From contig JANJXF010000128.1 in NCBI GenBank assembly GCA_024709165.1, positions 1-36,090 of the forward strand: DNA of 36,090 bases. The letters are read 5' to 3'. Origin of the DNA: Thiobacillus sp. (GTDB taxonomy: Bacteria > Pseudomonadota > Gammaproteobacteria > Burkholderiales > Thiobacillaceae). The position numbers and the translations under genes are program-made. Positions 1 to 8,474 of the stretch are shown piece after piece; the stretch's first letter is position 1; each line of letters begins with the position of its first letter. A model generated the notes under the pieces. The model ran no database searches. It saw only the letters and a list, made by a program, of their open reading frames with translations, and had not been told where the DNA came from.

Positions 1-169
1 TCGATACCGTTTATCTGATGGGTGAGACCGCTACGCACCCGATGGCACGCCTGCTCGTGCGCCTGCCTTTGTCGCGCCTCCTTGCGGGCCCCGGCCCGCG
101 GCGTCGTTGCTTCGTGGCAGACACCCGATCAGACGCACCCTCGGGCGCGTCCAACTGTGGTTTTTAGGA
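1..169. other. Left edge, no supported gene
   Basis: This stretch lies downstream of the minus-strand transporter gene that ends at 170. One plus-strand frame is open from the edge to a stop at 164-166, but its translation does not look like any family I recognise. A GC-rich perfect dyad with 7-base arms and a 2-base centre sits at 84-99. It has no following T-run, so it is not a convincing terminator. Confidence 0.4.
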
Positions 170-1216
170 TTATTCAGCGCTTCCCGAGAGACGAAATGCG
201 GTCACTTGCCGCAGAAGATGGCGAGCGAAGCCGGCAAATACCGTTGTCCAGACAACAAGTGCGACGTAGAAGAAACTCTCCGGCAGGAAGCGAAGGAATT
301 CGAGCCCCATCGCCTGAATCATCTGATGTGTGCTGGTTGCATACATGCCCAGGGGAAAGACCGCGCCCCAGTAGAGCGGATCGTACTTCAGCGGGAAATG
401 CCGGTAGACATGGCGCCATATGCCCAGGATCAGCAGCATTGGTATCCACCACGTGCCGGTCGCCCAGTAGAAGACCGTAAACCCCTTGATGAACGGCAAC
501 TGCGAGAGCAGGAAAGGCGCGTCGTGCGAGTTGAGGATGAGCAGCGACCCGGTCAGGGTCGATATCGCCATGGCGCCCATGTTGATCCAGTAGGGCGGCG
601 ACAGGTCGCCGGGAGAGAACGAAAAAAACGTGTAACGGTAAAAGATCAGCGACATCATCCAGATGTAGAGCATGCCGCCCCATAGCCACATGGAAAGCGC
701 GAGGAAATTCATCTCGATCCGGTACGGCTGGTCGGCATGAACCGCAAGCAACGCGCTGAGCACCGCAATCGATTGCGTCGCCACGACGGCCAGCAGCCAG
801 GCGCCGCTGATTCCCTGCTGCAGGGGAGGCTTGTGCTCCTTGACCGTAAAACCGGCGAAAATGGCGTAGGTGAGCCCGACCCACAGCACGGCTGCCAATC
901 CCCAGAGCACCATGGCGACGCGGTATTCCCCAACGAGCAGCACAAATTGGCTGCCGAGAAGGCATGTGCCCGCCACGACCGTGAAAAAGCCGGGTCCGCG
1001 AAGGTGATCGATCAGATCCTCGAAGCAGCAGCGCGGGTAGCGCACGAGGCGCAGGATGGTGAGGAACCAAAGCACGACATAGACGACGCAATTGAGCAGG
1101 AACAACGCTCTTGCCACAAATTGCATCGCCAGCAGGTGTGCCGCGAGCGAGACGATGCCCGTCGCCATGACCATGCCGAAATAGGCCGGTGACAACCCCG
1201 CCAATTGGGTAAGCAC
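170..1216 (-). CDS. TDT/SLAC1-family membrane transporter (TehA-like)
   Basis: A 348-residue, very hydrophobic protein with about ten membrane spans and the overall look of the tellurite-resistance/dicarboxylate transporter (TDT, SLAC1/TehA) family. It opens with the family-like stretch LSPAYFGMVMATGIVS, in which a short polar lead is followed by a Met/Gly-rich first span. The start is a GTG at 1216-1214 with an AGGGAG-type ribosome site a few bases upstream. A possible minus-strand -10 (TATGAT, 1275-1270) lies in the 170-base gap to dgt. Members export or conduct small anions (malate, sulfite, chloride-like) across the inner membrane. The substrate cannot be read from the sequence. It appears to be a separate unit from dgt and the nir genes. 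Confidence 0.8.
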   Translation of the reverse strand: MLTQLAGLSPAYFGMVMATGIVSLAAHLLAMQFVARALFLLNCVVYVVLWFLTILRLVRYPRCCFEDLIDHLRGPGFFTVVAGTCLLGSQFVLLVGEYRVAMVLWGLAAVLWVGLTYAIFAGFTVKEHKPPLQQGISGAWLLAVVATQSIAVLSALLAVHADQPYRIEMNFLALSMWLWGGMLYIWMMSLIFYRYTFFSFSPGDLSPPYWINMGAMAISTLTGSLLILNSHDAPFLLSQLPFIKGFTVFYWATGTWWIPMLLILGIWRHVYRHFPLKYDPLYWGAVFPLGMYATSTHQMIQAMGLEFLRFLPESFFYVALVVWTTVFAGFARHLLRQVTAFRLSGSAE

Positions 1217-1387
1217 AGATTCTCCCTGGAGCCCGATTCGAGCGCTCCGATTCAGCAGAGACGGCTTTCATCATAGCGAACAATCGAACGAGCGGGGACT
1301 ACGGTTTCGCCACTCTCCCCTGAACCGTCCCCCGAGCCCGTCGGGCTTGAGCGAGGACGGATTTGCCCATTCTTGAGGCGCCATCCA

Positions 1388-2515
1388 TCACGCCAGAATC
1401 TCCTCCACCGCAAAAATCCGCCGGTGCTCGCGCATGGCGTAGCGATCGGTCATACCGGCGATGTAGTCGGCGACGGCACGGGCGCCTTCAACGGATTCGC
1501 GTTCCTGGTGTTCGGGGGGCAGCAGACGGGCATCGCCGGTGAAGGCGGTGTAGAGATCGGTGATGATGCGACTGGCCTTGGCGCTCATGCGTGCAACCTT
1601 GTAGTGCCGATACAGGCGGCGCAACAGGAAGCGCTTGAGCTCGCGGTGTTCGTCGAGCAGGGCCGGACTGAACGCGACGAGCGGCGGGGCGTGGCGGACG
1701 TCGTCGATGCTCGCGACGCCAGCGCGCTCGATATTGACGCGCGTGGTGTCGACGAGATCGATGACCAGGGTGTTGATGATGCGGCGCACCGTTTCGGTGA
1801 CGACGCGGCGGCCTGTGAGCAGCGGATATCGGGCGCGCACCTCGTCGAGGTGGCGCGCGAAGACCTGCACTTCGGCGAGCTGTTCGAGCGTGATGAGGCC
1901 GGAGCGCAGGCCGTCGTCGACATCATGGTTGTTGTAGGCGATTTCGTCGGCGAGGTTGGCGATCTGCGCTTCGAGCGACGGCTGCTGCTTGTCGATGAAG
2001 CGGCGGCCGACCTCACCGAGCTTTTCCGCGTGCGCGAGCGAGCAGTGCTTGAGGATGCCTTCGCGCGCCTCGAAGCTGAGATTGAGGCCGTCGAATTCGG
2101 CGTAGCGTTCTTCCAGCAGGTCGACCACGCGCAGCGACTGCAGATTGTGCTCGAAGCCGCCGTGCTCGCGCATGCAGGCATTCAATGCATCCTGCCCGGC
2201 GTGGCCGAAGGGAGTGTGGCCAAGGTCGTGCGCCAGCGCAACGGCTTCGACGAGATCCTCATTGAGACGCAACAGGCGCGCGATGGTACGACCGATCTGC
2301 GCGACTTCGAGGCTGTGGGTGAGCCGCGTGCGGAAGAGATCGCCTTCGTGGTTAACGAACACCTGGGTCTTGTATTCCAGGCGGCGGAACGCGGTGGAAT
2401 GGATGATGCGGTCGCGGTCGCGCTGGAATTCGGAGCGCGGCGCGGCGGCTGGCTCGGCATGCAGGCGGCCGCGGCTGGTGGTGGACTGTGCGGCGTAGGA
2501 AGCGAGTTCGTTCAT
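1388..2515 (-). CDS. dgt: dGTPase-like HD-domain triphosphohydrolase
   Basis: A 375-residue deoxyguanosinetriphosphate triphosphohydrolase-like protein that would hydrolyse dNTPs to the nucleoside and tripolyphosphate in the cytoplasm. The HD metal site is visible: His67 in RLTHSLEV, His96-Asp97 in [11 protein letters not shown], and a later Asp in [11 protein letters not shown]. The arrangement [20 protein letters not shown] near the N terminus is typical of the shorter Dgt type 2 class. The ATG at 2515 is preferred; a TTG at 2542 would add nine residues that do not look conserved. The gene lies 63 bases after the stop of the last nir-cluster gene on the same strand, so read-through from the nir operon is possible but nothing ties the functions together. 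A small AGCCCG/CGGGCT stem at about 1335-1348 follows the gene without a T-run. Confidence 0.9.
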   Translation of the reverse strand: MNELASYAAQSTTSRGRLHAEPAAAPRSEFQRDRDRIIHSTAFRRLEYKTQVFVNHEGDLFRTRLTHSLEVAQIGRTIARLLRLNEDLVEAVALAHDLGHTPFGHAGQDALNACMREHGGFEHNLQSLRVVDLLEERYAEFDGLNLSFEAREGILKHCSLAHAEKLGEVGRRFIDKQQPSLEAQIANLADEIAYNNHDVDDGLRSGLITLEQLAEVQVFARHLDEVRARYPLLTGRRVVTETVRRIINTLVIDLVDTTRVNIERAGVASIDDVRHAPPLVAFSPALLDEHRELKRFLLRRLYRHYKVARMSAKASRIITDLYTAFTGDARLLPPEHQERESVEGARAVADYIAGMTDRYAMREHRRIFAVEEILA

Positions 2516-2578
2516 GGTGGATTTCCAGGAGGCAAGCTGCAAGTCTGCCGCAAACCGGGGGGGGTCCGCCAGCGGGGA

Positions 2579-3874
2579 TCAGCCACCCGGATCGGCGAGC
2601 GAACCGTCTTCCAGAGCCACACGCTTCACTTCCTGCAGCGTGGCGCTGTCGTAGACGACGAGCGTACTCTCCACACTCACCAGCGCATGCCGGCCGTCGC
2701 GGCTGAAGGTGAGGCGTGCGGCCACGGCGCCGGATTGCGGACAGACACGGCCCGCCGGTTCGAGCGTCGCCTTGTCGATGAAGACGAAGCAGCCGCGCAA
2801 CGCGCCGTCGAAGCCACCGAGCCAGGCGTAGGGGCTGGCGCCATGGCTGGCGAGGCTGCACCCGGGCGCTTCGACGGCGATGTGCCGCAATACCTGCCAG
2901 GTGTCGCGGTCCAGTACACTGACCACACTCTCCGTGCAGTTCGGCAGCGCGAGTATGGCGCGTCCGCGCCGTTCCCATGCCGCAGCGCCGCCAGCGTGCG
3001 GGCGCCCCGGCAGCGGCATGCGCGCGATCGCGCGGCGTACGTCGAGATGCACGATGTGCGCGGTGATGCCATCGGGCGGCACGCCGATCATATGCTCGAA
3101 CGAGCGTTCAAAGAAAAAATCCGCGATGGGCGTGTCGAGGCGACTGCGGCGCGGCGCGAACGGCCCTTCGACGATGTGGCCTTCGCGCAGGTTGAAGTCG
3201 TGCACCAGACCTTCGTAGACCGGCTGCGGGTTCGCTGCGTAGGACATCTCCCATATCTCGGGGATGTCGCTGAACGTGGCGATGAAGCTTTGCCGTGGCG
3301 TGGCGTCGACGACACGGGCAACGCTCGAGGCAAGCCCGTCCTTGTTGCGCACGGGAATACGGCGGATGAGTGCAAGATCGCGCGCGTCCAGCGCCACCAG
3401 GGTGTGTGGGACGGCATTGCCGGCCATCAGCACGCGGCCGTCGCCGGACAGCGCCACACTGTGCAATTCGTGGCCGACGCGGATTTCCGCCACGGTACGC
3501 AAGGTGAGAAGGTCGAGTTTGCGCACCCAGCCGTCGCGCGTGGCGAGGAACGCGAAGCGGCCATCCGGCGACACCGGTGGCGCGCCCGCGAGTGCATGGT
3601 CGAGGGCGATGCGCCGCAGTGGCGCGTACGTTTCGCCGTCGAGCAGGCTGAGGTGACGGTCGGTGGGGTCCGCCAGCAGCACCAGCGTGCGCAGGTCCGC
3701 GACGTGGGCCGGCCTGCCCTCCGCTGCCGCGTGCGCGACGTGCGAGGCGCGAATGGCAACTTCGTCGCCGGACCATGCCGGCGCGGCAACGCCGCCACGC
3801 ACGACCGTGACCCACGCCGCCAGGACCAGCGCCAGCGTTACCCTGCCGATGCTGCCCTGCCCTGCCCGCTTCAT
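2579..3874 (-). CDS. Degenerate NirN-like d1-propeller protein without cytochrome c domain
   Basis: A 431-residue protein with an N-terminal signal-like segment (roughly residues 10-31, ending GGVAAPAW) and an eight-bladed-propeller d1-type domain that aligns along its length with the d1 domain of the neighbouring nirN. Shared landmarks are SPDGRFAFLATRDGW, LSGDGRVLMAGN, ADFFFERSFEHMIG and YDSATLQEVKRV. It lacks any CXXCH haem-c site. By eye-alignment, the proximal haem d1 histidine (His180 in NirS, His166 in NirN, His62 in NirF) is replaced by Ala96. The distal PH motif (His293 in RPHAGG) is kept. The gene starts 14 bases after the nirN stop, with a GAGG site overlapping that stop, so it is co-transcribed. 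It probably arose by tandem duplication of nirN. A non-catalytic haem d1 carrier, a NirN/NirS partner or a relic are all possible; function unknown. Confidence 0.75.
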   Translation of the reverse strand: MKRAGQGSIGRVTLALVLAAWVTVVRGGVAAPAWSGDEVAIRASHVAHAAAEGRPAHVADLRTLVLLADPTDRHLSLLDGETYAPLRRIALDHALAGAPPVSPDGRFAFLATRDGWVRKLDLLTLRTVAEIRVGHELHSVALSGDGRVLMAGNAVPHTLVALDARDLALIRRIPVRNKDGLASSVARVVDATPRQSFIATFSDIPEIWEMSYAANPQPVYEGLVHDFNLREGHIVEGPFAPRRSRLDTPIADFFFERSFEHMIGVPPDGITAHIVHLDVRRAIARMPLPGRPHAGGAAAWERRGRAILALPNCTESVVSVLDRDTWQVLRHIAVEAPGCSLASHGASPYAWLGGFDGALRGCFVFIDKATLEPAGRVCPQSGAVAARLTFSRDGRHALVSVESTLVVYDSATLQEVKRVALEDGSLADPGG

Positions 3875-3888
3875 CGCCGCAGCGCGCC

Positions 3889-5379
3889 TCAGTGGCTGGT
3901 GCCGGCGGAGCGGGTGATCTTGTTGTACACGTTGTACTTGCCGGAGGGCTTCTTCATCGGGATGCGCTTGACCTCCTGCAGCGTGTCCGCGTCGTAGATC
4001 ACCAGCGCGCCGTCGTTCTCCCAGATGCTCACCAGCGCGTATTTTCCGTCGCGGGTGAATTCGACATGGGCCGCGGTCTTGCCGGGCTCGGGACGCAGCA
4101 CGTGCGCGACCTCGAGCGTGTCCTTGTCGATGAGGTGCATCACGTCGCGGCTTGTCGGGTCGCCGGTGGCGAAACCGTCGGTCCAGGCGTAGCGTGTGTT
4201 CTCGTGGCTGCGCATGAAAAAGCCGGGGCCGAGCGTCTTGATCGCTTTCACCGTCTGCCAGGTCTGCATGTCGATGACGCTCACCACGCCCGCTTTCATG
4301 TTGGGCGTGGCCATCACCGGATGACCCCGATAGTCCCAGGTGATGCCGGAGCCCAGATGCGGCATGCCGGGGAGATCGAGCTCGGCGAGCTTGCGGCCGG
4401 AATCGAGATCGAGCACCTGCCCCTTGTGACTGTCGCGCGCGCTACCGATAAGAAGCTTGTAGGATTGATCGAAAAAAAAGTCGTCGAGATAATCGTCGAC
4501 CGCGATGCGGCGCAACGGGAAGTCGCGCCGGGTGTAGTCGATCTCCCACACCTCCCTGGTGTCCTTCAGCGCGGCGACGAAACTGCCGCGCGGCTCGGCC
4601 TGGTACACGGCGGACACGCGCGAGGAAACGCCATCCTGCCCGACGCTGGGGATGACCTTGATGACGCGCAGGTCGGCGGCGTCGAGCAGCACCAGACTGT
4701 GTGGCAGATAGTTGCCGACCAGGAGCGTCCTGCCGTCACCGGAGACGGCAAGGTTGCGCGTGTTGAGTCCGGCGCGCACCTCGGCCACGGTCTTCAGGCT
4801 GAAAAGATCGAACTTGCTGATCCAGCCGTCGCGCGAGGCGAAGTAGACGAAGCGTCCGGTGGGCGAGAACTTGGGCCCGCCGTGCAGGGCGAAGCGCGTT
4901 GCGAAACGGTGGATCGGCTCGAAGCGGTCGCCGTCGAGGATGGTGGCGTGATGGTCGCCAAGCTCCACCACCACGAAAAGATTGTGCGGATCGGCCTTGA
5001 ACCCGGGACGCGCCGGCAGTTTCGCCGACGGCACATGACGCACGCGCGTGGCGGCGATTTCCTTCTCGCCCCACACCGGCACCTCGGCCAGCGGCGTATA
5101 GATGAAGTCGGCCAGCGCCTCGATTTCCGCTGCCGCGAGCTTGTCGGAGAACCCCGCCATCTGGCTCGCCGCACGACCCTGGGCGATGACCTTGACCGCC
5201 TCGCCGCGCCGCAGGCGCGAAAGGTTTTCCGGCAGGAGTGCCGGGCCAATGCCGCCCAGACGCCCGGCGCCGTGACAACTGGCGCAGTGCTCCGCGTAGC
5301 GCTTCTCGGTGCCGGGTGCGGGGTCCGCGAGCGCGCCGCCGGCCAGCAGCAGCGCAAGACCGAAAACGACACTACGCAT
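3889..5379 (-). CDS. nirN: NirN, periplasmic dihydro-haem d1 dehydrogenase
   Basis: A 496-residue protein with a signal peptide (to about residue 19, GGALADP), a monohaem cytochrome c domain (CASCH, residues 32-36) and a C-terminal d1-type propeller. This is the NirN architecture, which resembles NirS. NirN performs the last step of haem d1 synthesis, oxidising dihydro-haem d1 before transfer to NirS. The putative proximal histidine is His166 in RFALHGGPKFSPTGR and the distal one is His341 in MPHLGSG. The first catalytic histidine of NirS (FLHDGG) is Phe here (FFFDQS), which separates it from a true nitrite reductase. The ATG at 5379 overlaps the nirJ stop by 8 bases; a TTG at 5388 is an alternative start. 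NirN and NirS are homologous, but the position at the end of the biosynthesis block and the missing FLHDGG histidine support NirN. Confidence 0.9.
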   Translation of the reverse strand: MRSVVFGLALLLAGGALADPAPGTEKRYAEHCASCHGAGRLGGIGPALLPENLSRLRRGEAVKVIAQGRAASQMAGFSDKLAAAEIEALADFIYTPLAEVPVWGEKEIAATRVRHVPSAKLPARPGFKADPHNLFVVVELGDHHATILDGDRFEPIHRFATRFALHGGPKFSPTGRFVYFASRDGWISKFDLFSLKTVAEVRAGLNTRNLAVSGDGRTLLVGNYLPHSLVLLDAADLRVIKVIPSVGQDGVSSRVSAVYQAEPRGSFVAALKDTREVWEIDYTRRDFPLRRIAVDDYLDDFFFDQSYKLLIGSARDSHKGQVLDLDSGRKLAELDLPGMPHLGSGITWDYRGHPVMATPNMKAGVVSVIDMQTWQTVKAIKTLGPGFFMRSHENTRYAWTDGFATGDPTSRDVMHLIDKDTLEVAHVLRPEPGKTAAHVEFTRDGKYALVSIWENDGALVIYDADTLQEVKRIPMKKPSGKYNVYNKITRSAGTSH

Positions 5380-6523
5380 GCACTTCAACGTCGATCTCCT
5401 CGTCGGTCAGATAACAGGCCGGGTCCTCCGCCCACGGGTCGCCGCTCACCTGCCAGGCGCGCACCCGCGTGTTGCCGCCGCAGATGTCGAAATGCGCGCA
5501 GGCGCCGCAGCGCCCGCTCACCGTGCGCGGACGCGCCTTGAGGCCGGCCATGATGGGGTCGGAGGTGTCCATCCAGATCTCGGAAAACGGCCGCTCGCGC
5601 ACGTTGCCGAGCGTATGGTTCCACCACATGGTATCGGGATGGACATTGCCCAGGTTGTCGATGTTGGCGACGTTGACGCCGCTCGAGTTGCCGCCCCATT
5701 GCACGAGCTTGGCGCGCATGTGCGCCTCGAGGTGCGGAAAATGCTCACGCACCCACAGCAGCAGATACACCCCGTCGGCATCGTTGTTGCCGGTGACGAA
5801 CTCCTTGCACCGGCCGTTCTGCTCCGCCCGCCAGCAGGTGTCGAACAGCAGGTCCATCGCCTGCCGCGTGGTGCGGTGGTAGGCGTCGGTCTTGCGGTTG
5901 CGGTTGCCGCGTCCGGCGTAATTCAGATGCGACAGGTAGAACTTGTCGAGTTCCTCGTCCTCCAGCAATTGCAGCAGCGCAGGCAGGTCGTGGGCGTTGT
6001 CCTGCGTGAGCGTGAAGCGGATGCCGACCTTGATGCCGCGCTCCTTGCACAGGCGGATACCGTGCATGGACTTGTCGAACGCGCCGTCCATGCGGCGGAA
6101 GGTGTCGTGTGTCTGCGCGATACCGTCCAGGCTCACGCCGACGTAGTCGAAACCGACCGCGGCGATGCGCTCGATGTTGTTCGCGTCGATCAGCGTGCCG
6201 TTGGAGGACAACCCGACATAGAAGCCCATGGCCTTGGCACGCGTCGCGATATCGAAAATGTCGGGGCGCAAGAGTGGCTCGCCACCGGAGAGGATCAGTA
6301 CCGGCACACGAAAGCGCTTCAGATCGTCCATCACGCCGAAAACTTCGGCGGTGGAGAGCTCGCCGGGAAAGTCCTTGTCGGCGGAGATGGAATAGCAGTG
6401 CTTGCAGGTGAGGTTGCAGCGCCGGATCAGGTTCCAGATCACCACCGGGCCGGGCGGGTTGCGCGTCGGTCCCAGCGGCGTGGGTTGGGCGATTTCCTGC
6501 ATGTACTGGGAGATTCTGAACAT
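5372..6523 (-). CDS. nirJ: NirJ, radical SAM enzyme of haem d1 synthesis
   Basis: A 383-residue cytoplasmic radical SAM protein. The S-adenosylmethionine 4Fe-4S cluster motif is CNLTCKHC (Cys36, Cys40, Cys43), followed by LSGGEPLLRPD. A C-terminal SPASM-like auxiliary cluster is shown by Cys339, Cys342, Cys348 and Cys370 (CGACAHFDIC, then PACYL). NirJ removes the propionate side chains of 12,18-didecarboxysiroheme and replaces them with oxo groups on the way to haem d1. The length matches the family. It starts 22 bases after nirH and its stop overlaps nirN. The placement between siroheme decarboxylase subunits and nirN agrees with the assignment; the haem d1 context argues against the related AhbC/AhbD or PqqE enzymes. 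Confidence 0.95.
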   Translation of the reverse strand: MFRISQYMQEIAQPTPLGPTRNPPGPVVIWNLIRRCNLTCKHCYSISADKDFPGELSTAEVFGVMDDLKRFRVPVLILSGGEPLLRPDIFDIATRAKAMGFYVGLSSNGTLIDANNIERIAAVGFDYVGVSLDGIAQTHDTFRRMDGAFDKSMHGIRLCKERGIKVGIRFTLTQDNAHDLPALLQLLEDEELDKFYLSHLNYAGRGNRNRKTDAYHRTTRQAMDLLFDTCWRAEQNGRCKEFVTGNNDADGVYLLLWVREHFPHLEAHMRAKLVQWGGNSSGVNVANIDNLGNVHPDTMWWNHTLGNVRERPFSEIWMDTSDPIMAGLKARPRTVSGRCGACAHFDICGGNTRVRAWQVSGDPWAEDPACYLTDEEIDVEVHA

Positions 6524-6545
6524 GGTGTTCTCGTCGGTGCGGGGC

Positions 6546-7031
6546 TCAGGCGAAGCGCAGCCCGGTCTTTTTCAGGATGCGCGTGCTGTAGAGGATCGCG
6601 TGCGCGCTGCACGCATCGCCAAGCAGTTCGGCGATCTGCCCCGCCTTGTGTTCCACCTCGGCACGGTCGTGGCCGTGCACCATCGCAAACAGATTGTACG
6701 GCCACTCCGGGCGCTTGCGCGGGCGCAGGTAGCAGTGGCTCACCGCGTCGAGCCGGCCCACCGCGTCGCCGAGCGCGAACACGCGGTCGTCGGCCACGTC
6801 CCATACGGTCATGCCGTTGGCAACGTAGCCAAGCGCATAGTGGTTGGGCACCGCGCCGATGCGGCGGATGATGCCGGCGTCGAGCATGTGCTGCATGCGC
6901 GCCATCACCGCCTCCGCGCTTGTGCCGACCTGCTCGGCGACGGCATGATAGGGCCGTGCAACCAAGGGCAGACCGCGCTGGGTGGCGAGGAGAATGCGGC
7001 GGTCGAGCGCGTCCAGCGAACCAGTTTCCAT
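6546..7031 (-). CDS. nirH: NirH, siroheme decarboxylase subunit
   Basis: A 161-residue AsnC/Lrp-fold protein with a winged-helix N terminus (LDALDRRILLATQRGLPLV) and a ligand-binding C-terminal half. It belongs to the NirD/L/G/H set, which decarboxylates siroheme to 12,18-didecarboxysiroheme in the cytoplasm. The stretch RRIGAVPNHYALGYVANGM, followed by a YNLFAMVHGHDRAEV segment, parallels the C-terminal half of NirDL; the His in this loop is the type of residue implicated in catalysis. The ATG at 7031 is chosen because the domain begins there; the frame is open further upstream but would run into nirG. Two bases separate it from the nirG stop. H rather than L is inferred from gene order and from the L-like sequence already being fused in NirDL. 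Confidence 0.85.
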   Translation of the reverse strand: METGSLDALDRRILLATQRGLPLVARPYHAVAEQVGTSAEAVMARMQHMLDAGIIRRIGAVPNHYALGYVANGMTVWDVADDRVFALGDAVGRLDAVSHCYLRPRKRPEWPYNLFAMVHGHDRAEVEHKAGQIAELLGDACSAHAILYSTRILKKTGLRFA

Positions 7032-7033
7032 GC

Positions 7034-7477
7034 TCAGGCGCGCAGCTTCAGTTCGACGAAGAATTCGCGAAGCTTCGGCATGGCATAGACCGAATAACCG
7101 GTATCGTGTTCGATGCGCGCCAGTGCATCGCTGAGTCCCTGCGGAGTTTCGGTGGCAAGCACGAACCACATGTTGAAAACATGCTCGCGCTCGTAGTTGT
7201 GGGCGACCTCGGGCAGGGCGTTGACGAGGGCGGCAACGCGTTCGAAATCCGTCGGCGGGATCTTCATCGCCACCAGGCACAGCCCGCCGCCGAGACGCTC
7301 GGCGTGGTACATCGGGCCAAAGCGGCTCAGGATGCGCGTATCCAGAAGATCGTCGAGGCGCGCCAGCAATTCGTCCTCGCCGCAGCCGAGCTCCGCCGCC
7401 ACCGCGGCATAGGGACGCTCGCAGAGCGGAAAGCCGTCCTGCAGCCGATTGACGATGGCGCGGTCGAGCGCGTCCAT
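7034..7477 (-). CDS. nirG: NirG, siroheme decarboxylase subunit
   Basis: A 147-residue AsnC/Lrp-type protein of the siroheme decarboxylase complex. It begins MDALDRAIVNRLQDGFPLC, the winged-helix start shared by this set, and carries the D/G-type signature RFGPMYHAERLGG and HNYEREHVFNMWFVL, which closely matches the N-terminal half of NirDL (HNYQREHHYNLWFVV). The ATG at 7477 lies 4 bases after the nirDL stop. The ribosome site is weak, suggesting translational coupling. The frame stays open upstream of the ATG, but that extension overlaps nirDL and has no domain content. Confidence 0.87.
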   Translation of the reverse strand: MDALDRAIVNRLQDGFPLCERPYAAVAAELGCGEDELLARLDDLLDTRILSRFGPMYHAERLGGGLCLVAMKIPPTDFERVAALVNALPEVAHNYEREHVFNMWFVLATETPQGLSDALARIEHDTGYSVYAMPKLREFFVELKLRA

Positions 7478-7481
7478 GGCG

Positions 7482-8474
7482 TCACGCCGCGGCACGAACG
7501 TAGCGTGCCCCACACTGCTTGAAGCGGCGCGTGCTGAACAGCACCTCGAAAGCGATGTCCGTGAGGCCACAGCTCTGGCGCATCGCCTCGACGCGCGCCA
7601 GCACCTCGGCGCGGTCGCGCCCGTGGATCATGCAGAACAAGTTGTAACGCCAGGCGGGCAGACGACGCGGGCGACGGTAACACAGGGTGACGTATTCGAT
7701 GTCGCCAAGACAGCTACCGACTTCGTCCACCACGCCATCCGGGATGTCCCACACCACCATGGCGTTGGCGCGGAAGCCCAGCTCGTGGTGACGCACCACC
7801 ACGCCCATGCGCCGGATCACCCCGCGCGCCACGAGATTCTGCAGCGTGGCGATCGCCGCATCTTCGCTCATGTCTGCCTGCGCTCCGACCGCCGCATAGG
7901 GCCGCGGAACGAGCGGCAGGCCCGCCTGGATGGCGGCGATCAGCCGGGTTTCCGCAGCACTCGGCACATAGGGCGGACGCACGCCACCGGCGTGGGATTC
8001 GACGTGCCGCATACGCTTGGCCCGGACACCGGTGAGGTCGAAGCCGAGGTCGATGTGATAGTCCTCGACCAGCGGCAGAAACAGCACACGACGGCCCGAG
8101 CGCTCCTCGATTTCATGCAGCACCCGCTGCAACGCCAGTTCGTCCGGCGCGGTCACGACGAACCACAGGTTGTAGTGATGCTCACGCTGGTAATTGTGGT
8201 TGACCTCGGGATAGGCGCTCACCAGTTGCGCGACCCGCTCCAGATCGTGCTCCGGCACCGCCAGCGCGGCCAGCGTGCTGGCACCGATACTGCGCGGACG
8301 AAACACCGCGCCGACGCGGCTGACCGTGCCCTGCGCCTGCAAGCGGACAAGCACCTCCAGAACCGCCTCCTCGGACGCGCCGAGCGCGTCGCCGAGCGCG
8401 GCGAACGGCGCCGGCGTCAGCGGAAAGTCGTGCTGGTAATCGTTGAGCAGGCTGAGTTCCAGATCGGCGTTCAT
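7482..8474 (-). CDS. nirDL: NirDL, fused siroheme decarboxylase subunits
   Basis: A 330-residue fusion of two AsnC/Lrp-fold siroheme decarboxylase subunits. The NirD-like half (about residues 1-150) carries GAVFRPRSIGASTLAALAVP and HNYQREHHYNLWFVV. The NirL-like half (about 172-330) starts SAAETRLIAAIQAGLPLVPR and carries RRMGVVVRHHELGFRANAM and YNLFCMIHGRDRAEV. The two halves are about twice the length of nirG and nirH together with a linker around residues 150-170. In Pseudomonas aeruginosa NirD and NirL are separate; fused NirDL is known from other denitrifiers. The ATG at 8474 overlaps the nirF stop in an ATGA, and nirG follows after 4 bases. The enzyme decarboxylates siroheme at the C12 and C18 acetates. 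Confidence 0.93.
   Translation of the reverse strand: MNADLELSLLNDYQHDFPLTPAPFAALGDALGASEEAVLEVLVRLQAQGTVSRVGAVFRPRSIGASTLAALAVPEHDLERVAQLVSAYPEVNHNYQREHHYNLWFVVTAPDELALQRVLHEIEERSGRRVLFLPLVEDYHIDLGFDLTGVRAKRMRHVESHAGGVRPPYVPSAAETRLIAAIQAGLPLVPRPYAAVGAQADMSEDAAIATLQNLVARGVIRRMGVVVRHHELGFRANAMVVWDIPDGVVDEVGSCLGDIEYVTLCYRRPRRLPAWRYNLFCMIHGRDRAEVLARVEAMRQSCGLTDIAFEVLFSTRRFKQCGARYVRAAA

Noticed and set aside
3-166. Plus-strand open frame from the left edge beginning DTVYLMGE
   Set aside because: The first residues faintly recall a BON domain, but the following sequence does not continue it. It could be chance, and the stretch is too short to call.
1335-1348. AGCCCG/CGGGCT stem as a terminator of dgt
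   Set aside because: Short stem with a 3-base loop and no T-run on the minus strand.
1373-3997. Long plus-strand open frame of 874 codons opposite dgt and the d1-like gene
   Set aside because: It is antisense to two genes with clear family motifs on the minus strand. Such long antisense frames are common in G+C-rich DNA, and its composition is unlike a real protein.
3889-5379. Second nitrite reductase (NirS paralogue) instead of NirN
   Set aside because: The first catalytic histidine (FLHDGG) is missing (FFFDQS) and the gene sits after nirJ in the biosynthesis block, which fits NirN.
3892-5541. Long plus-strand open frame antisense to nirN
   Set aside because: Same reason: the minus strand has CASCH, a signal peptide and the d1 domain.
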